In this document: positions 15,067-22,756 of the stretch, piece by piece
Layout: every line of letters starts with the position of its first letter
How positions within the stretch are numbered: the first letter of the stretch is position 1
DNA from: Chloroflexota bacterium
Lineage (GTDB): Bacteria; Chloroflexota; Dehalococcoidia; DSTF01; JACRBR01
Length of the DNA stretch: 41,930 nucleotides
Assembly: GCA_028872875.1 (NCBI GenBank)
Contig: JAGWOC010000024.1
Coordinates: forward strand, 1 to 41,930
Direction of reading: 5' to 3'
The notes under the pieces: model-generated
The model's database searches: none
What the model was told of the DNA's origin: nothing
What the model saw: only the letters and a program-made list of their open reading frames with translations
Made by a program: the position numbers and the translations under genes

Positions 15067-15675
15067 TTACGGAGCGGCGCACTGAGCCGCCAGCGCGTCG
15101 ATGAAACGTTGCGCCGCGGCGAGGGCGGAGGCTTCGGTCGTTGAAACGGGGAAGTAGAGGCGCGCATCGACGGTGACGCCGCCGCAGCGCACGGTGCCGG
15201 CGAGGGTGCGGGGCGCGACCGTGCGCGGCGCGCTCGCGGGCGGCGCGGCGGGCTGCGCCCTGGATTCGACGAGCAGGACGGTCGGGCCCGCGGCTGTCTG
15301 CGCGGGGAAGCGGATCTCGCCCTTGCGCGCGCCGGCGGCGTCGGGCTGCGTCGCATCGAAGCGCGGCGTGGCGGCGGTGCCCTGGGGGAGCGCGCGGGGG
15401 AGCACCGGGGCGAAGCCGACGAACTGCTGGAACTGGCGTGCGTCGGCGAGCGGCGTCAGCAGCTCGAGGCCGCCGGGGAGGGAGAAGCCCTGTGCTGGCG
15501 CCTGCGGCGCCACGGCGGGAGCGCGGCGCATGTCGCGGACGACGTAGAGCGCCGCATAGACCGCGCCGGCGATCAGCGCGGAGGCTGCCAGGCTGCGGGC
15601 GAACAGCCAGAGGAGGCGGAGCGGCTCGTGCGGGTCGCGGCCGGCAATGGTCATTGCACGATCAACGTCGGTCAT
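15067..15675 (-). CDS. Membrane-anchored protein of unknown function
   Basis: A 202-aa protein with a short cytoplasmic N-terminus, one membrane helix (LLWLFARSLAASALIAGAVY, about residues 21-40) and an extracytoplasmic part. The outside part starts with a Pro/Ala-rich linker. It then has FVGFAPVLPRALPQGTAATP, which resembles the start of DUF4367-like or anti-sigma-associated domains, and a beta-rich C-terminus with two cysteines (VRCGG and AAQCAAP). I recognise no exact family. The ATG at 15675 is preceded by the weak GGGCAGG. It lies upstream of amt on the same strand, but a hairpin and the amt promoter separate them. Confidence 0.6.
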   Translation of the reverse strand: MTDVDRAMTIAGRDPHEPLRLLWLFARSLAASALIAGAVYAALYVVRDMRRAPAVAPQAPAQGFSLPGGLELLTPLADARQFQQFVGFAPVLPRALPQGTAATPRFDATQPDAAGARKGEIRFPAQTAAGPTVLLVESRAQPAAPPASAPRTVAPRTLAGTVRCGGVTVDARLYFPVSTTEASALAAAQRFIDALAAQCAAP

Positions 15676-15737
15676 CCTGCCCGCTTCCGTACCGCGCGGT
15701 GCCAGCGGACGCTCGGAGGTCGCAGCCGCTTCGATCG

Positions 15738-15835
15738 ATAGTACGCGTCACCAGCAGCCGAAGCGAGAGCAGGGACGGCCGCGTGTCAAGTTCGCCGCCG
15801 CCTACCAGGGGGACAACGAGAAGCGTGTGGTCTGA
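15738..15835 (+). pseudogene. C-terminal remnant of a phage-module gene
   Basis: Just before the module, a frame ends in VKFAAAYQGDNEKRVV and a TGA at 15833-15835. Its codons have the same C-ending bias as the module. The next gene starts inside its last codons (GTG at 15825), an overlap typical of phage gene order. No start or longer frame is visible, because the sequence upstream belongs to the promoter side of the minus-strand gene at 15675. I read it as the truncated left edge of the module. The left limit is approximate. Confidence 0.3.
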
Positions 15836-16280
15836 ACCCCTCACAGCCGCCAGCGCCGACGACGGCCGCAGCGTCGTCACCGTCACCGTGCTCGACGGCC
15901 AGGGCGCACCCGTCGCCCACGTCCGCTGCGACTACAACCGCGCAGCACACACCGGCCTCTTCGGCGAGATGGTCATCACCGCCACAGGCGGCAGCCCGCA
16001 GCAGCGCGTACGCGCGCTCGTCCTCCTCGTGCGCCAGGCGCTCGCTGCCGCCGACGCGCTCGGCCTCACCCGCGTCCGCACCGAGGCCGCGGCCCGCCTC
16101 CTGCCCTTCGCCGAGCGCATGAGCAACCTCCGCGGCCGCGAGCTCCACGCCGGCGGCCGCTTCGACCTGGCCGGCGACCTCCACAGCGTCCGCACGCACG
16201 TCCTGGACACGACCGGCGCCGACGGCAGCGACACCGCGATCTCCCCCTCTCCCAAGTTGGGAGAGGGGGCCGGGGGGTGA
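15825..16280 (+). CDS. Small phage-module protein, unknown function
   Basis: A 151-aa protein starting with GTG at 15825. It reads as two beta strands (SVVTVTVLDGQGAPVAHVRC), a GEMVITATGG turn, then helices (QQRVRALVLLVRQALAAADA) and a second half around RVRTEAAARLLPFAERM. I do not recognise a family; the alternation is faintly like an acyltransferase fold, but no acetyl-CoA motif is visible. The C-terminus (PSPKLGEGAGG) is encoded by a dispersed palindromic repeat that supplies the stop codon, so the native C-terminus was probably altered. It overlaps the truncated upstream frame and precedes the DNRLRE-like gene by six bases. Confidence 0.45.
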   Translation: MWSEPLTAASADDGRSVVTVTVLDGQGAPVAHVRCDYNRAAHTGLFGEMVITATGGSPQQRVRALVLLVRQALAAADALGLTRVRTEAAARLLPFAERMSNLRGRELHAGGRFDLAGDLHSVRTHVLDTTGADGSDTAISPSPKLGEGAGG

Positions 16281-16282
16281 GG
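16241..16282. repeat. REP-like palindrome (CCCTCTCCC...GGGAGAGGG)
   Basis: CCCCCTCTCCCAA faces TTGGGAGAGGGGG, followed by CCGGGGGGTGAGG. The same element in the opposite orientation is at 25201-25243. It forms a long GC-rich hairpin and lies in the last codons of the 15825 gene. Confidence 0.8.
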
Positions 16283-16286
16283 CCCA

Positions 16287-16988
16287 ATGCCCACCGCAAC
16301 CTGGCGCTGCGACCGCGAGAACATGGGGGACGAGTTCTTCGACAACGCCTCCGGCGAGCAGCCGCTCGTCGGCGTGATCATCAGCGGCGGCAGCAAGGTC
16401 GGCAAGCGCCGCGCCTTCATCGGCTTCGACCTCACGCGCGACCCCGACATCGGCGCCCGCCCGGAGCCCGGCGCGCAACTCGCCGCCGCCGACCTCCTCC
16501 TCGACATCACGATCCTCGACGGCGTCTCCGCATGGGCGGCCCGCATCGAGCGCATCACCCGCCTCGACTGGGCCGGCTACCCAAACGCCTCGTGGCTCGG
16601 CTACAAGCCATACACCCACTGGACGACGCCAGGCGGCGACGTAGACCCCGCCTCAGCCGTCGCCTTCACATCGCCCGCCGCCCTCGGCCCCTACCAGACC
16701 GGCGGCCTGCTGCCCCTGGTACAGGACGCCTACGCCGCACGCGGCGGCCTCTGCCTGATCCGCCTCATGTCGCCGGACGCGGAAGCCAGCAGCTTCACGG
16801 CCCACTTCGGCACCGCCTTCGGCGCCACCAACGACCTCCGGCCCCGCCTCCAACTCACCTTCGCCGCTGCCGCCGCGATCGACGACCGCGACCCACCCGG
16901 ACCACGCCTCGCCGGCGTCCGCCCCGCCTTCGCCATCCGCCCAGCAAACGCAGCCAGGCCGGCCCGGCCGGCGCCACCCCGGAGGTAG
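16287..16988 (+). CDS. DNRLRE-like phage-module protein
   Basis: A 233-aa protein with the layout of DNRLRE-type carbohydrate/structural domains. A strand-rich start (TATWRCDRENMGDEFFDNAS) is followed by KRRAFIGFDLTRDPDIGARP, where such domains have R-x-L-x-x-F-D-L-S, and by AADLLLDITILDG. The middle holds WAGYPNASWLGYKPYTHWTT and QTGGLLPLVQDAY. The C-terminal 40 residues are Pro/Ala/Arg-rich. In phages and phage-derived particles such proteins are virion surface or tail-fibre components. The ATG at 16287 lies just after the repeat with no clear ribosome site. It is followed after three bases by the adaptor-like gene. Confidence 0.5.
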   Translation: MPTATWRCDRENMGDEFFDNASGEQPLVGVIISGGSKVGKRRAFIGFDLTRDPDIGARPEPGAQLAAADLLLDITILDGVSAWAARIERITRLDWAGYPNASWLGYKPYTHWTTPGGDVDPASAVAFTSPAALGPYQTGGLLPLVQDAYAARGGLCLIRLMSPDAEASSFTAHFGTAFGATNDLRPRLQLTFAAAAAIDDRDPPGPRLAGVRPAFAIRPANAARPARPAPPRR

Positions 16989-16991
16989 CCC

Positions 16992-17633
16992 ATGGCCGCG
17001 AACATCACCGCCATCCGCTCCAACGTCCGCAAAGACCTACACGACGAGGACGCCGCCGCCTACCGCTGGACGGACGCCAGCCTCGACCGCCACATCACGC
17101 GCGCCGTCGCCGACTACTCGCTCGCCGCGCCGCTCGAGCAGCGCAGCACGCTCACCACGACGGCCGGCAGCCGCGATCTCTCGGTCGCCTCGCTCGCAGG
17201 CCTGATCGCCATCGAGGCGGTCGAATGGCCGCTCGGAGAATTCCCACCCCGCCGCGTCGCCTGGTCGCAGTGGCAGACGACGATCACCATGGACGTGGTC
17301 GGGGCTCCGTCCGGCGCCGAGAACGCATACGTGTTCTGGCTCAAGACCCACACGCTCGACGCCAGCTCGAGCACCATCCCTCCGTACCACGACGAGCTGA
17401 TCACCGAGGGCGCGGCCGGCTACGCGGCCCTGGACTGGACGAGCTTCGCCACGAACCGCCTCAACATCGGCAGCGCCGATGTCTGGGGCCGCTACAAGGC
17501 CTTCGCCGACGAGCGGCTGCGCCAGTTCCGCGCCGACCTCATGCGGCTCGGCAGGGCCAACGCCGTCCGCGTCCGCCGCCTCTACGGCACAGACGCGCCC
17601 TCGATCTTCGAGCAGCAGCGGGTCAAATATTGA
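16992..17633 (+). CDS. Phage head-tail adaptor-like protein
   Basis: A 213-aa protein whose N-terminus has the pattern of phage connector/adaptor proteins: ITAIRSNVRKDLHDEDAAAY, RWTDASLDRHITRAVADYSL, then TTTAGSRDLSVASL and a middle beta region with VAWSQWQTTITMDV. The C-terminal half is helical (ELITEGAAGYAALDW, then RYKAFADERLRQFRADL). Adaptors of this type join the portal ring to the tail in phages. GGAGGTAGCCC before the ATG at 16992 is a good ribosome site. It sits between the DNRLRE-like gene and the tail-hub-like gene, on the same strand. Confidence 0.5.
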   Translation: MAANITAIRSNVRKDLHDEDAAAYRWTDASLDRHITRAVADYSLAAPLEQRSTLTTTAGSRDLSVASLAGLIAIEAVEWPLGEFPPRRVAWSQWQTTITMDVVGAPSGAENAYVFWLKTHTLDASSSTIPPYHDELITEGAAGYAALDWTSFATNRLNIGSADVWGRYKAFADERLRQFRADLMRLGRANAVRVRRLYGTDAPSIFEQQRVKY

Positions 17634-17765
17634 ACGAGACATGCACATCTTGAGACTTTGCGCAAACCCTCAAGCCGCCCCCCACACAGACCGCCCCGCG
17701 TTTGCTGCTTGCTCCGCGGCGCCGCCGCCGCCGTTTGCTCTTTGCTGCCGTCGCGGAGCGCCGTC

Positions 17766-19727
17766 ATGAGAACCATCAGCGCGGCCCTGCTCGCCGCCCA
17801 GCAGTCGGCGTCCGCGGAACCCGCCGTGCAGGCCGTCGCCTACAACATGCAGGCCGGCGTCATCCGCCTCGACTTCACCACGGCCGACGCCACCGCCAAC
17901 CCCATCAGGCGCCACGGCGCGGCCGTCGCCGGCGACGGCTCGCTCACCCGCGTCAGCATGGACACCGGCGCGGTCCTGACCAACCGCTCACCCGCGCCCG
18001 ACACGGCCATCAGCACCGGATGGTCAATCCAGCAGTCGAACAAGGGCACCCAGATCGCGGTGTGCGCGGCAGGCGCCCGCGTCGCCGTCGCGTACACCGA
18101 CGCCGCCGGCACGGGGCTCAAAATCATCGAAAGCTCAGACTATGGCGCCACCTACGCCGCCGAGGTCGCGGTCGCTACCGCGCCCGCAGCCGTCGCCGGG
18201 CTCGCCGCCGCCTACCGCGACAGCGGCGGCGACATGGCGATCGCCTGGATCGAGGCCGCGGCCCTGCGCATCGTCAAGCGCACGGCCGGCGTCTGGGGCG
18301 CCCCGTCGGCGTCACCCGCTGTCGTATCGTCCTACAACGGCATCGGGATGACGTTCGTCTTCGACTGGAACATCGCCGTCACCGGCGTCGAGGCGACGAC
18401 GCTCAAGCCCACGCTCTGGACGACGACCTACGGCGACGGGATCGACGTGCCAGCGAACACCTGGGGCGCGGCCTACGTGCAGCAGCAGACCGAGGCCGAC
18501 GCGCAGGTCACGTACCGCGCCCCCTTCCTCGCCTATATCAGCACGTACCGGCTGACGTTCGTAGAGGCCGACGCCTTCGCCGGCGGCGCCACCCGCACGT
18601 ACCGCTCGCACCTGATCTACCCGCTCGTCTGGACCAGCGGCCCCTACACCTGGCGCACGCCCGCACCCGTCGACTACACGCAGACCGAGGGGCTGGCGCT
18701 CGCCGCCGGCACGTCCTGGGCCTTCGAGTCCGCGCCCGACCACGTACACCGCGCCTCACGCGCGCTCGTCACGGCCGACCTCTCGGCGGAGCTGATCGCG
18801 GCCGACGTGCGCGAAAGCGCCTTCGACACAACCGGCTACATCGAGATCGACAACTCGGACGGCGCATACGCAGGCCCACCGGCGCCGCTCGCGGTCGGCA
18901 ACCTCGTACGCCTCAGTTGGGGCTACAAGACCCCGGCGACCGACACCTCGACCATGGCCGACCTCTGGATCGCGGGCTTCGAGTACCGCCGCACCGGCGG
19001 CATCTCGACCCTGCGCCTGGTGCTCGCCGGCGGCTGGGCGCAGCTCCGCCGCGACCGGCAGCGGACGAGCATCTTCCACGCCGCGGGCTCTGCGAGCTAC
19101 GGCCAGATCCTCACGCGCCTCATGGCCCGCGCCGGCATCAACCTCACGACCTCGGGCGCCTCGGCGCGCCAGGGCGCCGTATTCCCGGCGTTCCAGATCG
19201 CCCCCACGACGGACGCCCACACGGCCACCCGCCAGCTCCTCGACTTCATCGCCGACCGCATCATCATGCGCACGGGCACGGCCGTGCTCACGGAACCGCT
19301 CGCCACCGCCCCGAGCGTCTACACGTTCGGCGGCGCGCACGCGGTGTACGAGGCGCGTATCGCGGTCGAGCCGCCACAGGCCTCCGAAGCCCACGCCTTC
19401 GGCGCGGCCGTCTTCGGCGAGGCCATCGACTTCGCCGCCGCCCAGGCCTACATCGGCACGCGCGTCATCCGTCGCGACCTCACCAGCACGACCCCGGCGC
19501 AGGCCGCCGCGACCGCGGCCGCGCACCTGCGGCAACGCGCCCTCGACGAGCCCGGCGGCACGCTCACCGTGCCGCCCGCCTGCGGCCTCGAGCTGCTCGA
19601 CGTGCTGGACATCACCGACCCGCTGATCGCCGCGGCCGCCGTCAAGCGCCGCGTGCAGGCCATTCTCTGGCGCTGGGACGCGCCGGCGGGCCACTACGAG
19701 CAGGTGATCAGCCTGGGGGCCGTATGA
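17766..19727 (+). CDS. Large tail-hub-like protein with N-terminal beta-propeller-like region
   Basis: A 653-aa protein. Residues about 60-330 read like a BNR/sialidase-type beta-propeller, with the Asp-box-like SSDYGATY and repeated VAVA/AIAW strands. From about residue 340 (LVTADLSAELIAADVRESAF, YIEIDNSDGAYAGPPAPL) it takes the form of phage tail hub/baseplate proteins. The signs are a strand-rich pseudo-barrel, FEYRRTGGISTLRLVLAGG, a helical insert (YGQILTRLMARAGINLTT) and a C-terminal VLDITDPLIAAAAVKRRVQ. I chose the ATG at 17766, preceded by GGAGCG; the long open stretch before it contains TTTGCT-type repeats. The next gene starts inside its stop (ATGA). Codons are strongly C-ending, unlike the host genes on either side. 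Confidence 0.55.
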   Translation: MRTISAALLAAQQSASAEPAVQAVAYNMQAGVIRLDFTTADATANPIRRHGAAVAGDGSLTRVSMDTGAVLTNRSPAPDTAISTGWSIQQSNKGTQIAVCAAGARVAVAYTDAAGTGLKIIESSDYGATYAAEVAVATAPAAVAGLAAAYRDSGGDMAIAWIEAAALRIVKRTAGVWGAPSASPAVVSSYNGIGMTFVFDWNIAVTGVEATTLKPTLWTTTYGDGIDVPANTWGAAYVQQQTEADAQVTYRAPFLAYISTYRLTFVEADAFAGGATRTYRSHLIYPLVWTSGPYTWRTPAPVDYTQTEGLALAAGTSWAFESAPDHVHRASRALVTADLSAELIAADVRESAFDTTGYIEIDNSDGAYAGPPAPLAVGNLVRLSWGYKTPATDTSTMADLWIAGFEYRRTGGISTLRLVLAGGWAQLRRDRQRTSIFHAAGSASYGQILTRLMARAGINLTTSGASARQGAVFPAFQIAPTTDAHTATRQLLDFIADRIIMRTGTAVLTEPLATAPSVYTFGGAHAVYEARIAVEPPQASEAHAFGAAVFGEAIDFAAAQAYIGTRVIRRDLTSTTPAQAAATAAAHLRQRALDEPGGTLTVPPACGLELLDVLDITDPLIAAAAVKRRVQAILWRWDAPAGHYEQVISLGAV

Positions 19728-19942
19728 CAACCGAGATTCACGGCGCCATCCTCAAGGCCTGGAACGCCGGCGCCTACCTGGCCGACGTGCAGCTCACGGG
19801 CAGCCTCACGCTCTGGCTCAAGAGCGTCCCCACGTCGCGCGGCATCCCGTCCGCCGAGATGGTTGTAGGCCGCAAGGTCGCCGTGCTACTGTTCGACCCG
19901 TCCAACCCGGCGGACGCCGTCATCACCGCCGTCTACACATGA
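19724..19942 (+). CDS. Small tail-associated beta-barrel-like protein (72 aa)
   Basis: This short gene starts in the ATGA overlap with the stop of the tail-hub-like gene. It encodes 72 residues in alternating strands: TEIHGAILKAWNAGAYLADV, QLTGSLTLWLKSVPTSRGIP, GRKVAVLLFDPSNPADAVIT. The pattern (strand, GSL-x-x-W-L, VP-x-x-RGI, VAVLLFD, NPADAVITAVY) is like the OB-fold spike/baseplate proteins that cap tail hubs, although no named family is certain. It is the last gene of the phage-like module; the host MBL gene promoter begins 24 bases later. Confidence 0.55.
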   Translation: MTTEIHGAILKAWNAGAYLADVQLTGSLTLWLKSVPTSRGIPSAEMVVGRKVAVLLFDPSNPADAVITAVYT

Positions 19943-19965
19943 GCGGTGGCGGACGCGGAGCGTGA

Positions 19966-19971
19966 TAGCAT
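19966..19971 (+). promoter_or_regulatory. -10 box of the MBL gene, leaderless spacing
   Basis: TAGCAT, six bases before the GTG start at 19978. Confidence 0.45.
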
Positions 19972-19977
19972 AGCGGC

Positions 19978-20985
19978 GTGGCGGAGACGCAGACGATCGC
20001 GCTGGAGCCGGTCGACACGGTCGAAATCACGACGCTCGTCGACAACACGGTCGACCACCTGCTGCCGGCCAGCGGGCAAGCGCGGCGCGCCTCGCTCGGC
20101 GGCGTGCCAGGCGGGCCCAGCGTCGAGACGCCGCTGCTCGCCGAGCCGCGCATTGCCGATGCGCTGGTCGCCGAGCACGGGTTCTCGGCGCTCGTGCAGG
20201 TGTCGCGCGGCGGCCGCACGCACCGCCTGCTCTTCGACACTGGCCTGAGCCCGGGCGGAGTCGCGCACAACATGGATGTGCTCGGCGTCAGGCTGGCGGA
20301 CGTCGAAGCGATCGTGATGAGCCACGGACACATCGACCACACGGGCGGGCTGCACGGCCTCGCCGCGCGCAACGGCAGGCGGCTGCCGATGCTGCTCCAC
20401 CCGGACTTCTGGCTCGAGCGCCGCATCGCGCCGCCGGACATGGAGCCGCTGGAGCTGCCGACGGTCAGCCGCGGCGCGCTCGCGGGCGCGGGATTCGAGG
20501 TCATCGAGGGCGCACGGCCGTCGTTGCTACTCGACGGCTCGGTGCTGATCACGGGCGAAGTCGCGCGCAGCACGGCGTTCGAGCGCGGCTTCCCGGTGCA
20601 CCAGGCGAAGCGCGACGGGGCGTGGACGCCCGACCCGCTGATCCTCGACGACCAGGCGCTGGTGGCGGACGTGCGCGGCCGCGGTCTGGTCGTGCTCACG
20701 GGGTGCGGGCACGCCGGCATCGTCAACATCGTCCGGCACGCGCAGAGGCTGACGGGCGAGTCGCGCATCGCGGCCATCGTCGGCGGCTTCCACCTGAGCG
20801 GGCCGCTCTTCGACCCGATCATCCCGGCGACAGTCGAAGCGCTGGCAGGCTTCGCGCCGGAGCTGGTCGTGCCCGCGCACTGCAGCGGCTTCGCCGCGAT
20901 GCGGGCAATCTCGCTGGCGCTGCCGGACGCCTTCGTGCAGAGCAGCACGGGCACGCGCTACATCGTCGGAGCCGGGAGGGAGTGA
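19978..20985 (+). CDS. MBL-fold metallohydrolase, archaeal-DHPS-like subgroup
   Basis: A 335-aa metallo-beta-lactamase-fold protein. The metal motif is MSHGHIDHTGGLHGL, with the N-terminal FDTGLSPGGVAHNMDVLG, the strand VLTGCGHAGIVNIVRHAQRL and the later VVPAHCSGF. This layout (extra GCGHAGI segment, about 300 residues) is that of the subgroup containing Methanocaldococcus MJ0301, assigned to pterin/beta-RFAP dihydropteroate synthesis in archaea; most bacterial members are untested. GTG start, six bases after a TAGCAT box. It ends six bases before folP, so it heads the folate cluster. A role in pterin metabolism is attractive but inferred. Confidence 0.8.
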   Translation: MAETQTIALEPVDTVEITTLVDNTVDHLLPASGQARRASLGGVPGGPSVETPLLAEPRIADALVAEHGFSALVQVSRGGRTHRLLFDTGLSPGGVAHNMDVLGVRLADVEAIVMSHGHIDHTGGLHGLAARNGRRLPMLLHPDFWLERRIAPPDMEPLELPTVSRGALAGAGFEVIEGARPSLLLDGSVLITGEVARSTAFERGFPVHQAKRDGAWTPDPLILDDQALVADVRGRGLVVLTGCGHAGIVNIVRHAQRLTGESRIAAIVGGFHLSGPLFDPIIPATVEALAGFAPELVVPAHCSGFAAMRAISLALPDAFVQSSTGTRYIVGAGRE

Positions 20986-20990
20986 CGGCG

Positions 20991-21869
20991 ATGGCGCGAC
21001 AGCTCCTGACGAACGAGACGCGCATCGGCCCGCGGGTGTTCGCGTGGGGGACGCGCACGTACGTGATGGGCGTGATCAACGTCTCGCCGGAGTCGTTCTC
21101 GGGCGACGGGCTCTCCGACGCCGGCGCCGCGGTGGAGCAGGCGCGCCGCTTCATGGCGGAGGGCGCGGACATCCTCGATGTCGGCGGGCAGTCGACGCGC
21201 CCGGGCCCGGTGAAGACGGACGACGGGTTCGAGGAGATCGCGCCGGGCGAGGAGGTGCGGCGCGTGCTGCCGGTGATCGAAGGCATCCGCCGCGCGCTTC
21301 CGGATGCGCCGATCAGCGTCGACACGTACAAGCCGGCCGTGGCGCGCGCGGCGCTCGACGCGGGGGCCCACATGCTCAACGACGTGATGGGGCTGCGCCG
21401 CGACCCGGAGTTGGCGCGCATCGCCGCGCGCGCACGCGTGCCCATCGTCGTCATGCACAACCAGCGCGGGAGGCAGGCGGAGGACGTGATGAGCGCGGTC
21501 CTCGAAGGGCTGCGCGCGTCGCTGCGGATCGCCGGGGAGGCCGGGATCGCGCGCGGCGACGTGATCGTCGACCCGGGGTTTGGGTTCGGCTGGACGCCGG
21601 AGCAGAACATCGAGATCCTGCGCCGCCTGCGCGAGCTGGAGGCGCTCGAGGCGCCGGTGCTCGTCGGCACGTCGCGCAAGTCGACGGTCGGCATCGCGCT
21701 CGGCGGCGCGCCCGTGCACGAGCGCGTCTTCGGCACGGCGGCGACGGTCGCGCTGGCGATCGCGCACGGCGCGGACATCGTGCGCGTGCACGACGTCGCG
21801 GAAATGGTGCAGGTGGCGCGCGTGTCCGACGCGATCGTCCGCGGCCGCATGCCGGGAGAGGGCCCGTGA
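20991..21869 (+). CDS. folP: Dihydropteroate synthase
   Basis: Dihydropteroate synthase, which joins 6-hydroxymethyl-dihydropterin diphosphate to p-aminobenzoate; 292 aa, TIM barrel. Motifs in order: YVMGVINVSPESFSGDGL (usual form NVTPDSFSDGG), ADILDVGGQSTRPGP, ISVDTYKPAVARAAL, MLNDVMGLRRDPEL, VPIVVMHNQRG, VIVDPGFGFGWTPEQNIEIL, VLVGTSRKSTVG and the C-terminal IVRVHDVAEM. The pterin- and pABA-loop residues look intact. The ATG at 20991 has GGGAGGG about ten bases upstream. Its TGA overlaps the GTG of folK (GTGA), so the two are translationally coupled. Confidence 0.95.
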   Translation: MARQLLTNETRIGPRVFAWGTRTYVMGVINVSPESFSGDGLSDAGAAVEQARRFMAEGADILDVGGQSTRPGPVKTDDGFEEIAPGEEVRRVLPVIEGIRRALPDAPISVDTYKPAVARAALDAGAHMLNDVMGLRRDPELARIAARARVPIVVMHNQRGRQAEDVMSAVLEGLRASLRIAGEAGIARGDVIVDPGFGFGWTPEQNIEILRRLRELEALEAPVLVGTSRKSTVGIALGGAPVHERVFGTAATVALAIAHGADIVRVHDVAEMVQVARVSDAIVRGRMPGEGP

Positions 21870-22399
21870 CGCGGGTCTTCCTCGGGCTCGGCGCGAACGT
21901 CGGAAACCGGGAGGAGAACCTGCGCACGGCGCTGCGCATGATCGAGGGCGCGTGCCGCGTGGTGGCGGTGTCATCGCTCTACCGGTCGATGGCGGTGGTG
22001 CCGGAGGGCGAGCCGCCGGGCCCCGACTACCTGAATGCAGCCTGCGAGGTGGACACGGCCCTGGACCCGACGGAGCTGCTCCGCTTCGTGAAGCAGGTCG
22101 AGCACGACATCGGGCGGCGGCCGGCGCCGCGCTGGTCGGCGCGGCCGATCGACATCGACATCCTGCTGTACGGGGCGCGCGTCATTGACACGGCGGAGCT
22201 GCGCGTGCCGCACCCGCTGCTCGCCGAGCGCAACTTCGTGCTCGTGCCGCTGGCCGAGCTGGCGCCGGAGGCGGCGCACCCGGCCAGCGGCCGGACGATC
22301 GGCGAACTGGCGGAGGACGTCGACCTCGGCGGGCTGGCGCACCTGCGCGGGCCTGAGTGGGCCGCGGGCGGCGCAGGGGCCGACGAGGCCGCCGAATGA
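21866..22399 (+). CDS. folK: 2-amino-4-hydroxy-6-hydroxymethyldihydropteridine diphosphokinase
   Basis: FolK transfers diphosphate from ATP to 6-hydroxymethyl-dihydropterin, the step before FolP; 177 aa. Motifs: RVFLGLGANVGNREENLRTA at the N-terminus, VVAVSSLYRSMAV, DYLNAACEVDTAL, the metal-binding RPIDIDILLYG, and LRVPHPLLAERNFVLVPLAE. The start is a GTG overlapping the folP stop (GTGA). The C-terminus extends about 20 residues beyond the catalytic domain and is rich in Gly and Ala. No folB gene is fused or adjacent; see the PTPS-III gene. Confidence 0.95.
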   Translation: MTRVFLGLGANVGNREENLRTALRMIEGACRVVAVSSLYRSMAVVPEGEPPGPDYLNAACEVDTALDPTELLRFVKQVEHDIGRRPAPRWSARPIDIDILLYGARVIDTAELRVPHPLLAERNFVLVPLAELAPEAAHPASGRTIGELAEDVDLGGLAHLRGPEWAAGGAGADEAAE

Positions 22400-22434
22400 G
22401 CGGCGCGCGCCGCGCGTTGACACTCAGCAGCGCG

Positions 22435-22440
22435 TACGAT
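22435..22440 (+). promoter_or_regulatory. -10 box within the folate cluster
   Basis: TACGAT lies six bases before an ATG at 22447 that is in frame with the next gene, and 45 bases before the ATG with the strong ribosome site. TTGACA at 22417-22422 is too close (12 bases) to be its -35. Confidence 0.35.
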
Positions 22441-22485
22441 GCAATGATGCGCCCGAGCAGGCGCGGCCCGGAACGGGAGGAGGAG

Positions 22486-22746
22486 ATGTTGGAGCTTGAC
22501 CCGAGCCAGTTGGGCACCCTCGAGCTCGATGGCACGTGGGTGCCGTGCCTGGACCTGAACGACCCGGCGTTCGTGCCGACGCGGGTGATCATGGCAGGCA
22601 AGGAGTACGCCTTCGCACAGAGCTTCAACATCAAGGGCCACGGCGCGGTCATGCCGCAGGCGGTTCGCGCCTTGCAGGACCAGGGCAAGCGGCCGCTGGT
22701 GATCGCGCGCAACGAGCGCTACTACGTGTACGTGACGCCGCCCTGA
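22486..22746 (+). CDS. Small conserved-looking protein, unknown function (86 aa)
   Basis: An 86-aa protein with a compact strand-helix-strand layout: LGTLELDGTWVPCLDLNDPA, VIMAGKEYAFAQSFNIKGHG, PQAVRALQDQGKRPLVI, then YYVYVTPP. I recognise no family. I chose the ATG at 22486 because GGGAGG lies nine bases upstream and the conserved-looking part begins there. An in-frame ATG at 22447, six bases after a TACGAT box, would add 13 charged residues from a leaderless message, so both starts may be used. It lies between folK and PTPS-III but has its own promoter candidate. Confidence 0.6.
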   Translation: MLELDPSQLGTLELDGTWVPCLDLNDPAFVPTRVIMAGKEYAFAQSFNIKGHGAVMPQAVRALQDQGKRPLVIARNERYYVYVTPP

Positions 22747-22756
22747 CCCCGGGACC

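Noticed and set aside
16277-17653. 458-codon frame across the DNRLRE-like and adaptor-like genes
   Set aside because: Arg/Pro-rich throughout; a +1 shadow of two better-supported genes.
22417-22440. TTGACA and TACGAT as a full promoter pair in the folate cluster
   Set aside because: The spacer is only 12 bases, too short for a sigma-70 promoter; only the -10 box is kept.
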